This document shows, piece by piece, positions 15,017-23,857 of a DNA stretch of 35,828 nucleotides. Origin of the DNA: a virus; the IMG/VR virus record IMGVR_UViG_3300045996_000342, positions 1-35,828 of that record. One strand, given 5' to 3'. The notes below the pieces were generated by a model, which was not told the DNA's origin, ran no database searches, and saw nothing but the letters and a program-made list of their open reading frames with translations. How positions within the stretch are numbered: position 1 is the first letter of the stretch; every line of letters starts with the position of its first letter. The translations under genes were made by a program, and so were the position numbers.

Positions 15017-15029
15017 CATTGGAGAAAGC

Positions 15030-15332
15030 ATGGGAAACAAAACCTTCCTGCCGACTGGCGTCACGCAGAACGAAGCAGTCACGACCAGCGCGGAGACCAT
15101 CAGCCTGTCGGCCAAGCTCAATGACATCGACGGCTCGGTGCGCCTGCTGGTGATCGGCACGCAGACTGTGTTTGTCCGTCTGGACGGCACGGCTCCGACC
15201 ACTGCCAACGGCATTCCGCTACGCCCTGACCAGCCGGAGACGTTTGCCATGCCCACGGGCGGTCTGGACATCAAGCACATCGCTGGTGCTGCGGGCTCGA
15301 CCCTGTACGTCACGCCGGGACGCTGGGCCTGA
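15030..15332 (+). CDS. Putative small virion protein, 100 aa
   Basis: The 100-residue beta-rich protein has a Thr/Ser-rich N-terminus, LLVIGTQTVFVRLDGTAPTTANGIPLRPDQPETF in the middle, and GAAGSTLYVTPGRWA at the end. The pattern (VRLDGT...A...GxxLxP...) is common in small phage beta-sandwich virion proteins. GGAGAAAGC precedes the ATG. The stop overlaps the next ATG (TGATG). A decoration or head-stabilising role is likely but unproven. Confidence 0.65.
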   Translation: MGNKTFLPTGVTQNEAVTTSAETISLSAKLNDIDGSVRLLVIGTQTVFVRLDGTAPTTANGIPLRPDQPETFAMPTGGLDIKHIAGAAGSTLYVTPGRWA

Positions 15333-15649
15333 TGGAGAAGACGACCTACATCGAGTCCGAGGATCGGCTGGTCGTTGAAACCATCTACGACCCGACCGCG
15401 ACCATCGAGGCGAACAAGGAAGCGCGGGCACTCGCTCCGAAGCACCACATCAGCAATGGAAAGCTGCTGACCAAGGTGATGGAGATCGAGGGGGATCACA
15501 TCATCGCGCTGAAGAACCTTGGCTACAACCTGCTGTCCCCGGACCCGCAGGAGTGGCGTAGGGCGCTGCTGTACATCCAGCAGAACGAGCCTGTGTGGCT
15601 GACGGTCAACGGCAAGCCCATTGCCTCCTTCAAGCAGCGGTGGGTATGA
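15332..15649 (+). CDS. Hypothetical protein, 105 aa
   Basis: Start is fixed by the TGATG overlap. The protein begins with a beta hairpin-like EKTTYIESEDRLVVETIYDPT, continues with a helix (IEANKEARALAPK), and ends with QEWRRALLYIQQNEPVWLTVNGKPIASFKQRWV. Its stop overlaps the next ATG. I do not recognise it. Its position among head-completion genes suggests a connector-region or assembly protein. Confidence 0.65.
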   Translation: MEKTTYIESEDRLVVETIYDPTATIEANKEARALAPKHHISNGKLLTKVMEIEGDHIIALKNLGYNLLSPDPQEWRRALLYIQQNEPVWLTVNGKPIASFKQRWV

Positions 15650-16188
15650 AGGTTGCGATTGTCGGTCTGTCGGACACCTGGCGTCAGGCTCCGTGGGAAG
15701 AAGCCGATTGGCAGCTTTGGGGCTTGCCCTGGCATGAGGGGCAGTGGCGCTACATGGATCGGCTCTTTGAGATGCACGACCTGCGCCTGCTCACCTCGGA
15801 GCATTCCAAGCGGCCTGCGGGCTACATGGAGCGCCTGAAAGAGTGTCAGCCGTACATGCAGATCGACAGCGAGTACGGCAAGCGCTACCCCTTTGAGGAA
15901 GTGGCGCAGACGACCGGCTACTACTGGAACAGCTCCATTGCCTACGCCCTGGCTCTTGCGATCCATGAGGGCGCAGAGGAGATCGGCCTGTGGGGCGTGG
16001 ACATGAAGGGTGATGACGAGTACGGCTACCAAAAGCCGAACGTCGAGTACCTGATTGGGCTGGCGAAGGGGAAGGGGATCAAGGTCCACATCCCTGCGGA
16101 AAGCCCCCTCCTGAAATTCACTGCTGCGGGGCCGAAGTTCTTTGACCACGTGCCGCAGTACTCCGACCGTTACGGGTGGCTGGGATGA
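15646..16188 (+). CDS. Rossmann-like hypothetical protein, 180 aa
   Basis: The ATG at 15646 (ATGA overlap) gives a 180-residue protein opening with a beta-alpha unit (MKVAIVGLSDTWRQAPWEEADWQLWGLPW). Later come LALAIHEGAEEIGLWGVDMKGDDEYGYQKPNVEYLIGLAKGKGIKVHIP, which reads as a Rossmann-like sugar-nucleotide or MptE-like fold with an acidic GVDM motif. Homologous proteins are often found in podovirus head-tail modules without a known job. It may be enzymatic (glycosyl or phosphate chemistry) rather than structural. Confidence 0.7.
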   Translation: MKVAIVGLSDTWRQAPWEEADWQLWGLPWHEGQWRYMDRLFEMHDLRLLTSEHSKRPAGYMERLKECQPYMQIDSEYGKRYPFEEVAQTTGYYWNSSIAYALALAIHEGAEEIGLWGVDMKGDDEYGYQKPNVEYLIGLAKGKGIKVHIPAESPLLKFTAAGPKFFDHVPQYSDRYGWLG

Positions 16189-16781
16189 CTGTCTCGACTT
16201 ACGCTGAATTGCAGACGGCAGTCGCCAATTGGGCGCACCGCGACGATTCGGCCTTCACTGACCGCGTGCCAGGGTTCATCCGCTTTGCCGAGGCTCGGTT
16301 TAACCGCTCGCTGCGCACCACCGATATGGAGGAAACGCTTGCCTCCACGGCGCTGACCAACGGCTCCGCGTCCCTGCCTACCGGCTTCCTTGCGTTCAAG
16401 GAGCTTCGGTATGACGGCGACGATGACTACACGCTGCAACCCAAGCCTATCGAGTGGATCAGGGCCAAGGAAATCAGCACCAGCTCACCGACCGGCTTTG
16501 CGGTGACGAAAAGCACCGTGGAGTGTGATGGTGTCGGGAGCATCAAGGGCACCTACTACAAGGAAATCCCTGCCCTGGCCGACAACAGCACCAACTGGCT
16601 GCTGACCAGCCACCCGGACCTGTACCTGTTCGCCACGCTCGTTGAGTCGGTCCTGTTTACGCAAGACGACTCCCGAGTGCAACTGTGGGGCGAGAAGGCT
16701 GCGGCCCTGCTCGATGCCGTCCAACGCTCGGACGACCGTAACCAATTCGATGGCGGGATTCTGACCATTCGTGCGAGGTAA
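16185..16781 (+). CDS. Head-tail adaptor protein (podovirus gp7-like)
   Basis: This 198-residue protein starts at the ATG overlapping the previous stop. It shows the typical adaptor opening VSTYAELQTAVANWAHRDD, followed by VPGFIRFAEARFNRSLRT, LPTGFLAFKELRY, and a C-terminal helical HPDLYLFATLVESVLFTQDDSRVQLWGEKAAALLDAV. This pattern is that of podovirus adaptors that form a twelve-fold ring below the portal. Confidence comes from these motifs and the place between coat and tail genes. Confidence 0.82.
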   Translation: MTVSTYAELQTAVANWAHRDDSAFTDRVPGFIRFAEARFNRSLRTTDMEETLASTALTNGSASLPTGFLAFKELRYDGDDDYTLQPKPIEWIRAKEISTSSPTGFAVTKSTVECDGVGSIKGTYYKEIPALADNSTNWLLTSHPDLYLFATLVESVLFTQDDSRVQLWGEKAAALLDAVQRSDDRNQFDGGILTIRAR

Positions 16782-16783
16782 TC

Positions 16784-17191
16784 ATGGCTCTTGAGACTGC
16801 AACCACCATTGACGAACTCGTTACGAGCAACCCGGCCAGCGGAGATGCCGTGTCGCAAGGTGACGAACACCTGCGCCTGATCAAGTCCGTTCTCCAGGGC
16901 GATTTCATGCCCTACACGCACGCGGCATCGGGCTCGATTGCGCTGCCGGACGGTCTGCGGGTGAAGTGGGGTCCGACGACCAATTCAGCCTCCGGCGCGG
17001 CTGTGACGACCAACTTTAGCTCCGCATTCGCCAGCACCTGCTATGTGGTTCTGCTCACGCCTGGCGCTAACGCTGCTGTCCACGGCACGGTGGAGAGCAC
17101 CAGCGCTTCAGGCTTCACCTCGTCCCTGTGGGGCGATACCGGAGCCCGCGTGGCTGGCTACTCGGCCTTCTACATCGCCATCGGGAAGTAA
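16784..17191 (+). CDS. Short tail-fibre/appendage protein, 135 aa
   Basis: Residues 8-40 (TIDELVTSNPASGDAVSQGDEHLRLIKSVLQGDF) match the common N-terminal module of phage tail-fibre proteins. The C-terminal ~70 residues (TNFSSAFASTCYVVLLTP...GARVAGYSAFYIAIGK) resemble the gp53-like fibre-tip beta domain. At 135 residues it contains attachment module and tip with almost no shaft, so it may be a stub appendage or an adaptor for another fibre. It starts three bases after the adaptor stop. Confidence 0.72.
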   Translation: MALETATTIDELVTSNPASGDAVSQGDEHLRLIKSVLQGDFMPYTHAASGSIALPDGLRVKWGPTTNSASGAAVTTNFSSAFASTCYVVLLTPGANAAVHGTVESTSASGFTSSLWGDTGARVAGYSAFYIAIGK

Positions 17192-17192
17192 C

Positions 17193-18734
17193 GTGCTCCT
17201 TCCGATTCAGGAATGCGGCAAGGGCGTCAATCTCGACCTCTTGCCGAGCGAGCTTGCGCCTGGCGTTTGGTCGGATGCGTCCAACGTGCGGTTTCGCAAT
17301 GGCTTTGCCGAGAAGCGCAAGGGCATTTCTGCGGCCTACACGACGCCTACGGCAACCCCGTATTGGATCGGCACGTACAGCACGGCAACTGCACGTTTTC
17401 TCGTCCAGGCGGGCACTGCAACGGTGTTTGTGGACGATGGCTCGACCCGTACTGACATCACCGGCACGCCTCCTTCTGGCGCGAGGGATGACCGCTGGAC
17501 CGGAGGCGACTTCAACGGCGTCCTTGTGATGAACAACGGCACCGACGATCCCTCCTATTGGAACGGAAACCCTGCAACCAACCTCGCGACCATTGGCGGA
17601 TGGACGGCAGGCACCAAGGCAGACAGCCTGCGGGCGTTCAAGAACTACCTCGTTGCGCTGGCTGTCACCAAGTCAGGCACGAAGTATCCCTATCGCGTGA
17701 TGTGGAGCAACGCAGCCGAGCCGGGCTCTTTGCCGACCGCCTGGACCGCTGCTGCGACCAACGACGCAGGCGAGCAGGATCTTGTCGGCATCGGACACCT
17801 GGTAGACGCGCTCCCGTTCGGTGATGTCCTGATCCTCTACGGTCAAGAGGGTCGGGTGGCGATGCGCTACATCGGCGGCAATGACGTTTTCAGCTTCCAG
17901 CAGCTTCCGGGTAAGGATGGTTTGCTCAATCGGGGTTGTGTCGTGCAGACCCCGAAAGGCCATGTCTTCCTGACCAACGGCGATGTGCGCCTGCACTCTG
18001 GCGGCGAGTCCATTTCCATTGCGGAGGGTGTCGTCAGGAAGTGGCTGGCCGCGACGATGGACAGCGCCAACGCGCAACGGTCCTTTGTCTGCCTGAACCC
18101 GCAAGAAACTGAGGTGTGGGTTGTCTTTCCGTCTACCGGGCAGGACGACTGCGACACCGTAGCCGCGTGGAACTGGCAGGACAACACCTGGGGAGTTTTC
18201 ACCGTCTCCGGCCTGACCTATGGCACTTCGGGGCTTGTCTCCTCCGGCCTTGCTGCAATGACCTGGGCCGCTCAACCCGCAACGGTGACTTGGGACACGG
18301 TGACGAGCGTTTGGAGCCAGAACGAAGCCAGTTCCAACGAAGCTCGATTGATCGTGGCGACCTCCTCTCCTCGGATTGGCCTGGCAAACACAGGTTCGCT
18401 TGACTTTGGTGAAAGCATTGATTGGCACCTGGAGAAGACCGGCATTCCCTTGAGCGAATCGGGAGACGCCATCCGCAGCATTAGCCGGATGCGCCCGCGT
18501 GTCGATGCTGTGTCTGGCGTGCAAGTGGCGGTGAAGCTGTCAACCACGATGAACCCAGACGACGCGCCGACCTATTCCGCCTCGTCCTCGTACACGCAGG
18601 GAACGTCGAACTACGTCAATCAGTTCACCAAGGGCGGCAGGTTCGCTGCGGTGCGGTTGGAAGGTGTGGGCGATCAGCCGATTGCCCTGCGGACGTATCA
18701 GCTTGAAGTGCCTGACGCAGGGGGCCGGTTTTGA
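17193..18734 (+). CDS. Tail nozzle-like / virion stabilisation protein
   Basis: The GTG at 17193, two bases after the previous stop, gives a 513-residue protein with the characteristic start LLPIQECGKGVNLDLLPSE, then GVWSDASNVRFRNGFAEKRKG. It continues with repeated Trp/Gly strand motifs typical of a beta-propeller-like platform (DRWTGGDFNGVLVMNNG, VGIGHLVDALPFGDVLILYG, VWVVFPSTGQ). Proteins of this kind form the distal tail tube of podoviruses. Longer in-frame starts lie inside the upstream gene. The nozzle role is inferred from pattern and order. Confidence 0.75.
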   Translation: MLLPIQECGKGVNLDLLPSELAPGVWSDASNVRFRNGFAEKRKGISAAYTTPTATPYWIGTYSTATARFLVQAGTATVFVDDGSTRTDITGTPPSGARDDRWTGGDFNGVLVMNNGTDDPSYWNGNPATNLATIGGWTAGTKADSLRAFKNYLVALAVTKSGTKYPYRVMWSNAAEPGSLPTAWTAAATNDAGEQDLVGIGHLVDALPFGDVLILYGQEGRVAMRYIGGNDVFSFQQLPGKDGLLNRGCVVQTPKGHVFLTNGDVRLHSGGESISIAEGVVRKWLAATMDSANAQRSFVCLNPQETEVWVVFPSTGQDDCDTVAAWNWQDNTWGVFTVSGLTYGTSGLVSSGLAAMTWAAQPATVTWDTVTSVWSQNEASSNEARLIVATSSPRIGLANTGSLDFGESIDWHLEKTGIPLSESGDAIRSISRMRPRVDAVSGVQVAVKLSTTMNPDDAPTYSASSSYTQGTSNYVNQFTKGGRFAAVRLEGVGDQPIALRTYQLEVPDAGGRF

Positions 18735-18979
18735 GCTACAGCCCGAACTACCTGCCTGAAGAACCGCAGGCGCTGGTCAAGGCATTGCGCGAGGAATTGG
18801 CGCAGATCGCCCAAGCCCTCAACGCTGCCCGTCCGTACATCGAATTCCAGGTTTTGCACGCCGAACCGAAGAAGGTCCGCGAGGGAATGGAAGTCGAGGC
18901 GGATGGGACGGACTGGAACCCCGGTAGCGGGGCGGGCAAATACATCTACCGCTCCGGCGCGTGGACCTTCATTGGATAA
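18731..18979 (+). CDS. Small virion-associated protein, 82 aa
   Basis: The TTG start overlaps the previous stop (TTGA). The product has a helical N-terminal half (ALVKALREELAQIAQALNAARPYIEF) and a C-terminal beta motif (EADGTDWNPGSGAGKYIYRSGAWTFIG) that recurs in small tail proteins. It is coupled to the nozzle-like gene and followed eleven bases later by the first ejection-type gene. It probably belongs to the tail, but no function is established. Confidence 0.65.
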   Translation: MSYSPNYLPEEPQALVKALREELAQIAQALNAARPYIEFQVLHAEPKKVREGMEVEADGTDWNPGSGAGKYIYRSGAWTFIG

Positions 18980-18990
18980 AGGGGGACGAG

Positions 18991-20478
18991 ATGGGCGGCA
19001 ATTCTTGGGACGACATCATGGCGCAATTCGCCGCCATGCAGCCTAGCGCCTCCGGCTGGGACGGCGGACAAACGGTGACGATGAACGGACAGGACTACGT
19101 TCGCGCCTACAACACGCAAACCGGCTCCGATGGTTCCATTGCATCGCTTCCTGGCGCGGAGTATGTCTCTGCCGGAACGGGTGATTGGTACAAGGGCAAG
19201 ACAGGCACGGTGTACGACGCGCAGGGCAATGCAACCTCGCAGTTCGAGGTGGAGGACCCGAACGCGCAAGACCCGATGGAGCTGCTGATTCTCGCGGCCC
19301 TCGCAGCCGGTGGTGGCGCCACGATGCTGGGCCTTGGTGGCGGCGGGTTGGGGTTGGGTAACTCCGCGCTTGGCTCGCTCGGCGGGCTCGGCGGTGTGGC
19401 GGAAGCTGGGACCGCTGCCGGGATGATTGGTGGCTCGGGTGCTGCGACGGCGGCGGGCGGGCTGAGCGGGCTGACTAGCACGATGGGCGGCTCTCAAGGG
19501 CTCAGCGGCTTGAGCGCGGTAGACCTGACCGCTACGGGCCTGCCGCTCGATGCTGCTGGCAGCGTAGTCGGCGCTCAAGCTGGCGGAGGCGTGATGTCGA
19601 ATGCTGCTATCAACTCCATGATCAGCGGCGCAGGATTGGGCACCGCTGGTGCTGGCGGAATCGGCTCTACGCTGACTAGCCTGTTGGGCAGCCCCAAGAC
19701 CCTCGCAGGGCTTGCCACAACCGCACTAGGCGCTGCCTCGGGTGCGGGCGGTGGCGGTGGTGCAGGCGGCTCCGGTGGCGGCTCTGGCTTCGCGCAGATG
19801 GACCCCCGGCTCGACCCGTATGTGTTCGGCTCGCTCCTGCCCAACGCAAACGCAACGATGCAGTCAGCCATCCCGCAGGCGCAGCAGCAGGCCGGGCAGA
19901 TGGCGACCACTGGCGGCGGGTTGCTCTCGCAGCCGATGGCGGGCAATGGTTACGGGCAGGTCAAGCTCAACGCGCCGACCACGGCTACCAACCCCTACAT
20001 CTCAGGGGTGCTGGACGACCTCCAACGCCGCTCCAACGACATGATCGGCAAGAACCTGCAAGGCATCCGGGGTAACTCGGTGGGCGTGGGCGGTCTTGGC
20101 GGCTCGCGTCAGGGCGTGGCCGAGGCTCAGGCCATCTCGCAAGGAACGGACAACTTCACCGGCCAAGCGGCGAATTTCATGGGCGGGCTTTACAACCAGG
20201 ATCAGAACCGGGCGCTGCAACAGTACGGCCAAGACCAGCAGTTCTACGGCCAGCAGCGCGGGCAAGACTACTTGGGCGCAAACCTCGGCATGAACATGCT
20301 GAATCAGAGCCAAAACCAGCTCTGGCAACCGATGCAGGCCGCGAGCGACATCTATCGGCCCTATACGGCGCTGCCGTCTGCTAGCGGTGGCAGCGACAGC
20401 AGCAGCAAGTGGCAAGGCATCGCGGGCGGGCTGCTTAGCGGCGCTTCTCTGGCCGGAAAAATGGGACTGTGGGGGTAA
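18991..20478 (+). CDS. Putative internal virion / DNA-ejection protein 1
   Basis: ATG 18991 is chosen because AAAGGGGGACG lies just upstream; an in-frame ATG at 18961 lies in the previous gene. The 495 residues are extremely Gly/Ala/Ser-rich. A hydrophobic glycine-zipper-like region (about 95-270: LAAGGGATMLGLGGGGLGLG and repeats) may insert in membranes. It then becomes Gln/Asn-rich (QQQAGQMATTGG, NRALQQYGQDQQFYGQQRGQ). Composition and order match podovirus ejection proteins that leave the head with DNA and bridge the envelope. Confidence 0.72.
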   Translation: MGGNSWDDIMAQFAAMQPSASGWDGGQTVTMNGQDYVRAYNTQTGSDGSIASLPGAEYVSAGTGDWYKGKTGTVYDAQGNATSQFEVEDPNAQDPMELLILAALAAGGGATMLGLGGGGLGLGNSALGSLGGLGGVAEAGTAAGMIGGSGAATAAGGLSGLTSTMGGSQGLSGLSAVDLTATGLPLDAAGSVVGAQAGGGVMSNAAINSMISGAGLGTAGAGGIGSTLTSLLGSPKTLAGLATTALGAASGAGGGGGAGGSGGGSGFAQMDPRLDPYVFGSLLPNANATMQSAIPQAQQQAGQMATTGGGLLSQPMAGNGYGQVKLNAPTTATNPYISGVLDDLQRRSNDMIGKNLQGIRGNSVGVGGLGGSRQGVAEAQAISQGTDNFTGQAANFMGGLYNQDQNRALQQYGQDQQFYGQQRGQDYLGANLGMNMLNQSQNQLWQPMQAASDIYRPYTALPSASGGSDSSSKWQGIAGGLLSGASLAGKMGLWG

Positions 20479-20480
20479 GC

Positions 20481-21983
20481 ATGGGTCTGCTCAATCAAGA
20501 TCAATGGTCCGCTCTCGGCCTCGTCGGGCAAGGGCTCTTGTCGCGTAACCCTGCGGCGGGCTTCGGCGCTGCCATGCAACACCTCGACGGCGCGAAAAGC
20601 CGCGAGATGGAGCAGCAGTACATGCAGGCCAAGCTCGGTCTGCTAGGTGCGCAGGTTGACGAGACGAAGGCGCAGGCACTGGAGCGCCAGCAGAAGATGG
20701 AGCTTGCCCGCAAGGCGCAAGAGCAGCAAAACCAGCTTTTGTACGGTAACGGCCCCGCGTCTGCTGGTGCGTTCACGCCCGGTCCGGGCGGCATGGGTCC
20801 GGTCGCACCTCAAGGCGAGGGCGGCGGGCTGGTGAGCTACGCCCGGCAGCTTGGCATCCCTGAGCAAGCGATCCAAGCGGATGTGATGTTCAACGGCGGC
20901 AAGAAGATTTCCGAACTGCTGGCCGAGCGGGCAAAGCCGAACTGGCAGAACATCAACGGCAACCTCGTCAACACGAACGCGCAAGGCTTCAAGGGCGGAT
21001 TCCAGCCGGGCATGTCGGTTTCCAGCGATGGCAAGGCCGTTGCGTGGCAACCGGACGAGCAGGGCGGGCTGACCTTCGGCGCTCCTCGCGGTGCTCTGGA
21101 GACTTACGGCGCGTATCAGAACGCCGGAGAGCGGTCCAAGGCCGACTATGATCCGGTGCAAGTGACCGCGCCGGATGGCTCAAACCGCTACGTCCCGCGC
21201 TCGCAGGTTGTCGCCCCGCCGCGTCCGCAAGGTGCCGCGCCGCGTCCGATGCCTGGTGCAAGTTCGCCCGCTGACGGCGACCGCTTCGCCATCCTCTCGC
21301 AAGAGCGTGCGCGAGCCATCGCGGCGGGCAATACAGCCGATGTGGCGGCGCTAGACCGTGAGATTGCCCGGCTTCCGGCTGGTTCGCAACAGCAGCAGGG
21401 ACCGGCTGGACTGGCCGTGGCTGGCGGCTTCCAGGCTACGCCGACGACTGCGCAGGTTGCGGAGGCGGCAGGAGCCAAGGCAAAGGCGGAAGCTGACGCC
21501 CGTGCGGCATCCGACCGTCAGGCCGGCAAGACTAAGAAGTCTGACGCATCGAGTGAGATGTTGACGCAGATTCAGCGCGCCCGGACTCTGCTCGGCTACG
21601 GCCCGACTGAGAGCAAGGTTGGGTCGATGATCGACAGCACGCTTGGTGCGGTAGGGGTGAGCACGCAGGGCAATGATTACGCCACCGCCCTTGAATCACT
21701 CTCTGGCTGGCTGACGATGAACACGCCTCGGATGGAAGGCCCGCAGTCGAACATCGACCAAGACCTCTACAAGACGATGGCAGGTAAGGTGGGCGACCGG
21801 ACTGTGCCGGTCAGCGCTCGCCTGAAAGCTCTTGACGAAGTGGAGCGCATTCAGCGTAAGTACGCAGGCGTCCCCGAGCAGCCGAAAGCTACACCTCCTG
21901 TCCCGATGAAGGGCATGGTTCGCAATGGCTACAAGTTCAAAGGCGGCGATCCCGCGAACCCCTCTAGCTGGGAGAAGATCTGA
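20481..21983 (+). CDS. Putative internal virion / DNA-ejection protein 2
   Basis: ATG 20481 follows GGGGGTAAGC; a GTG twelve bases upstream is less likely. The 500-residue product has an N-terminal helical, Gln-rich coiled coil (KSREMEQQYMQAKLGLLGAQVDETKAQALERQQKMELARKAQEQQ) and a disordered Pro/Gly middle. A C-terminal helical domain includes AGAKAKAEADARAASDR and MLTQIQRARTLLGYGPTESKVGS, and the end reads NGYKFKGGDPANPSSWEKI. It is the second of three adjacent large Ala/Gln proteins. The ejection role is inferred from composition and gene order. Confidence 0.7.
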   Translation: MGLLNQDQWSALGLVGQGLLSRNPAAGFGAAMQHLDGAKSREMEQQYMQAKLGLLGAQVDETKAQALERQQKMELARKAQEQQNQLLYGNGPASAGAFTPGPGGMGPVAPQGEGGGLVSYARQLGIPEQAIQADVMFNGGKKISELLAERAKPNWQNINGNLVNTNAQGFKGGFQPGMSVSSDGKAVAWQPDEQGGLTFGAPRGALETYGAYQNAGERSKADYDPVQVTAPDGSNRYVPRSQVVAPPRPQGAAPRPMPGASSPADGDRFAILSQERARAIAAGNTADVAALDREIARLPAGSQQQQGPAGLAVAGGFQATPTTAQVAEAAGAKAKAEADARAASDRQAGKTKKSDASSEMLTQIQRARTLLGYGPTESKVGSMIDSTLGAVGVSTQGNDYATALESLSGWLTMNTPRMEGPQSNIDQDLYKTMAGKVGDRTVPVSARLKALDEVERIQRKYAGVPEQPKATPPVPMKGMVRNGYKFKGGDPANPSSWEKI

Positions 21984-23680
21984 TGGCCGGTCCTTGGGAG
22001 GAATACGCATCCACCGGCCCCGCTGCGGCCGCTCCGTGGGAAGAGTATGCGGGTGGCGGCAGCGTTCGCCAGCAGATCGATAACGACGCAATCAGCAAAG
22101 GCGCGCGGTCATTCGCTGCGGACGGCTGGGGCGGTAAGTACCTTACTGCACTCGGTGGCGCTGTGCGCGGCGCGGGCAGCATCGGGGCTACCTTGCTGCG
22201 TCCCTTTGAGGGCAAGCAGGCTAATGAGCAACGTCGCGCCGACATGGATGCGACCAACCGTTCGTTCGGTGCGGACACGGACTCGCTGCTGTACAAGGTG
22301 CCGAAGATCGCCACTGAAGTGGCCGGGACGATGGGTGTTGGCGGTGTCCTTGGGCGAGGCGTACAGGCGTTAGGGAGCACGCGGTTCGCAACCGGCCTGG
22401 AGCCGATTGTGGAGGGGGTGACTCGAGGCCTTCAAACCGGAGGCTTCCGGGTGGGTGAATTGGCCGGGACTGGCCTTGGTACTGCCGCACGGGCTGCAAC
22501 TGGCGCAGCAGTCGGCGGTGCTGGTGCAGCGATGGTTGATCCCTCTACTGCGGCCTCCGGTGCCATCATCGGCGGCGCACTGCCTGGCGCCGTGCAGGTT
22601 GCGGGCGCGGCTGGGCGGGCATTGCGAGGAACCCCGGGGAACATCAACCCCACGCGCCTCGCTACGGCTGAACGCGCAATGGACGCTGGCTACGTGATTC
22701 CGCCCTCGCAGGTGAATCCGTCCTATGCAAATCGGTTTCTGGAGTCGCAATCCGGAAAGTTCGAGACGGCACAGCTCGCCTCAACGGGCAACCAAGAAGT
22801 TAGCGAGCGGCTTGTTCGTCAGTCGCTCGGGATGACTCCTGATGCGCCGCTGTCCCTAGAGGCGATGCGCCACTACCGGGCCGCGCAGCACGCGACGGGG
22901 TACAACCCGATCCGACAACTTGGCCCGATTCCTGCTGGGCAGGACTTCGACCAAGCGCTGAACACGGTCGTTCGACAGTACACCGGCCACGGGACGATCC
23001 CGGCCATTCAACGCGACGACATCCTAGACCTTGTTCAGGCGCATCGTTCCCAAGGCTTCCACGCCTCGGATGCTGTGGACGCCGTGCGCGTGCTACGTGA
23101 GAACGCCAGCGATGCCTTTGCCGCAGGCAATGGGGCGCTTGGACGGGCGAACCGGGCTATCGCTGATGCCTACGAGAACGCGATTGACGGCGCTCTGCAA
23201 CGGACTGGACAGCGCGACTTGCTCCAGAACTACCGGGCAGCTCGCCGCAATATCGCGATGAGCGGGACGGTTGAAAAAGCCATTCGGGAAGGCTCCGGAA
23301 CGATTGACGCACGCATCATTGGCCGCGAGCTACAGAAGGGCAAGCCTCTAACTGGCGAACTGCGGACGGTGGGTGAGTTTGGCAACGTATTCGACAAGGC
23401 GGCGCAGCCTCCGCACCTGCTCGGCAGTCCTGCGGTCAATGCGCTCAAGCCTGCGAATGCAGCCCTTCAGGCTGGCTTGGGTGCTTTTCTTGGTGGACCG
23501 ATGGGGGCGGCAATTGGTGCGGCGCTCCCGTATGCCGTGCCGCCCGCTGCTCGCTCAATCATGTTCTCGCCACGCTTCCAGCGCGGACTGCTCAACGTAG
23601 GGAACGCGGCGGTAGACGAGCCCTTGGGGCTACTCACTCAGGGGGCTTATCGCGCCGCTCCCCTTCTGCCGGCCCAATGA
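21983..23680 (+). CDS. Putative internal virion / DNA-ejection protein 3
   Basis: The start overlaps the previous stop (TGATG). The 565-residue protein begins with a duplicated PWEEYA motif (GPWEEYASTG...APWEEYAGG) seen at the N-termini of phage internal proteins. An Ala/Gly-rich hydrophobic stretch (about 110-215) follows, then a helical domain (ALNTVVRQYTGHGTIPAIQRDDILDLVQAHRSQG, NRAIADAYENAIDGAL). A final Gly/Ala hydrophobic segment (AALQAGLGAFLGGPMGAAIGAALPYAVP) could span a membrane. It fits a pore-forming ejection protein. Confidence 0.72.
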   Translation: MAGPWEEYASTGPAAAAPWEEYAGGGSVRQQIDNDAISKGARSFAADGWGGKYLTALGGAVRGAGSIGATLLRPFEGKQANEQRRADMDATNRSFGADTDSLLYKVPKIATEVAGTMGVGGVLGRGVQALGSTRFATGLEPIVEGVTRGLQTGGFRVGELAGTGLGTAARAATGAAVGGAGAAMVDPSTAASGAIIGGALPGAVQVAGAAGRALRGTPGNINPTRLATAERAMDAGYVIPPSQVNPSYANRFLESQSGKFETAQLASTGNQEVSERLVRQSLGMTPDAPLSLEAMRHYRAAQHATGYNPIRQLGPIPAGQDFDQALNTVVRQYTGHGTIPAIQRDDILDLVQAHRSQGFHASDAVDAVRVLRENASDAFAAGNGALGRANRAIADAYENAIDGALQRTGQRDLLQNYRAARRNIAMSGTVEKAIREGSGTIDARIIGRELQKGKPLTGELRTVGEFGNVFDKAAQPPHLLGSPAVNALKPANAALQAGLGAFLGGPMGAAIGAALPYAVPPAARSIMFSPRFQRGLLNVGNAAVDEPLGLLTQGAYRAAPLLPAQ

Positions 23681-23756
23681 AGCCAAACAGGCCGGCAAGG
23701 AAGGCCAGTGCAACGATTGCCAGTGCCTTCCACAGCTTGAACTCGATGTAGTCCAT
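23634..23756 (-). CDS. Small membrane protein on opposite strand, 40 aa
   Basis: Read on the minus strand this open frame encodes MDYIEFKLWK, a strongly hydrophobic segment (ALAIVALAFLAGLFGFIGP, residues 11-29) and a charged tail (EGERRDKPPE). A charged-hydrophobic-charged pattern is hard to get by chance from the opposite frame. It overlaps the 3' end of the ejection-protein gene by 47 bases. The ribosome-binding site is weak, and the start is just beyond the late terminator. It may be a superinfection-type or lysis-modulating membrane peptide; the call is tentative. Confidence 0.45.
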   Translation of the reverse strand: MDYIEFKLWKALAIVALAFLAGLFGFIGPAEGERRDKPPE

Positions 23757-23773
23757 CCCGCCATCTTAGCCCG

Positions 23774-23796
23774 AACCCGCCGCCGTGCGGGTTTTT
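23774..23796 (+). terminator. Intrinsic terminator at the end of the structural operon
   Basis: AACCCGC pairs with GCGGGTT around a 6-base loop and is followed by TTTTGCTTT. It separates the structural genes from the lysis cassette. Confidence 0.85.
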
Positions 23797-23857
23797 GCTT
23801 TCGTAGTCCGCAAACGCGGCTTTTCATCCCTTGTCGCGACTGAGAGGACCGCGCCCC

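Noticed and set aside
16784-17191. Variable-repeat target of a diversity-generating retroelement in the fibre-like gene
   Set aside because: No reverse transcriptase, template repeat or accessory gene is seen, and no second copy of the fibre C-terminus exists in the window.
18961-18990. Upstream ATG as start of ejection protein 1
   Set aside because: It lies inside the previous gene, while ATG 18991 has a strong GGGGGA ribosome-binding site.
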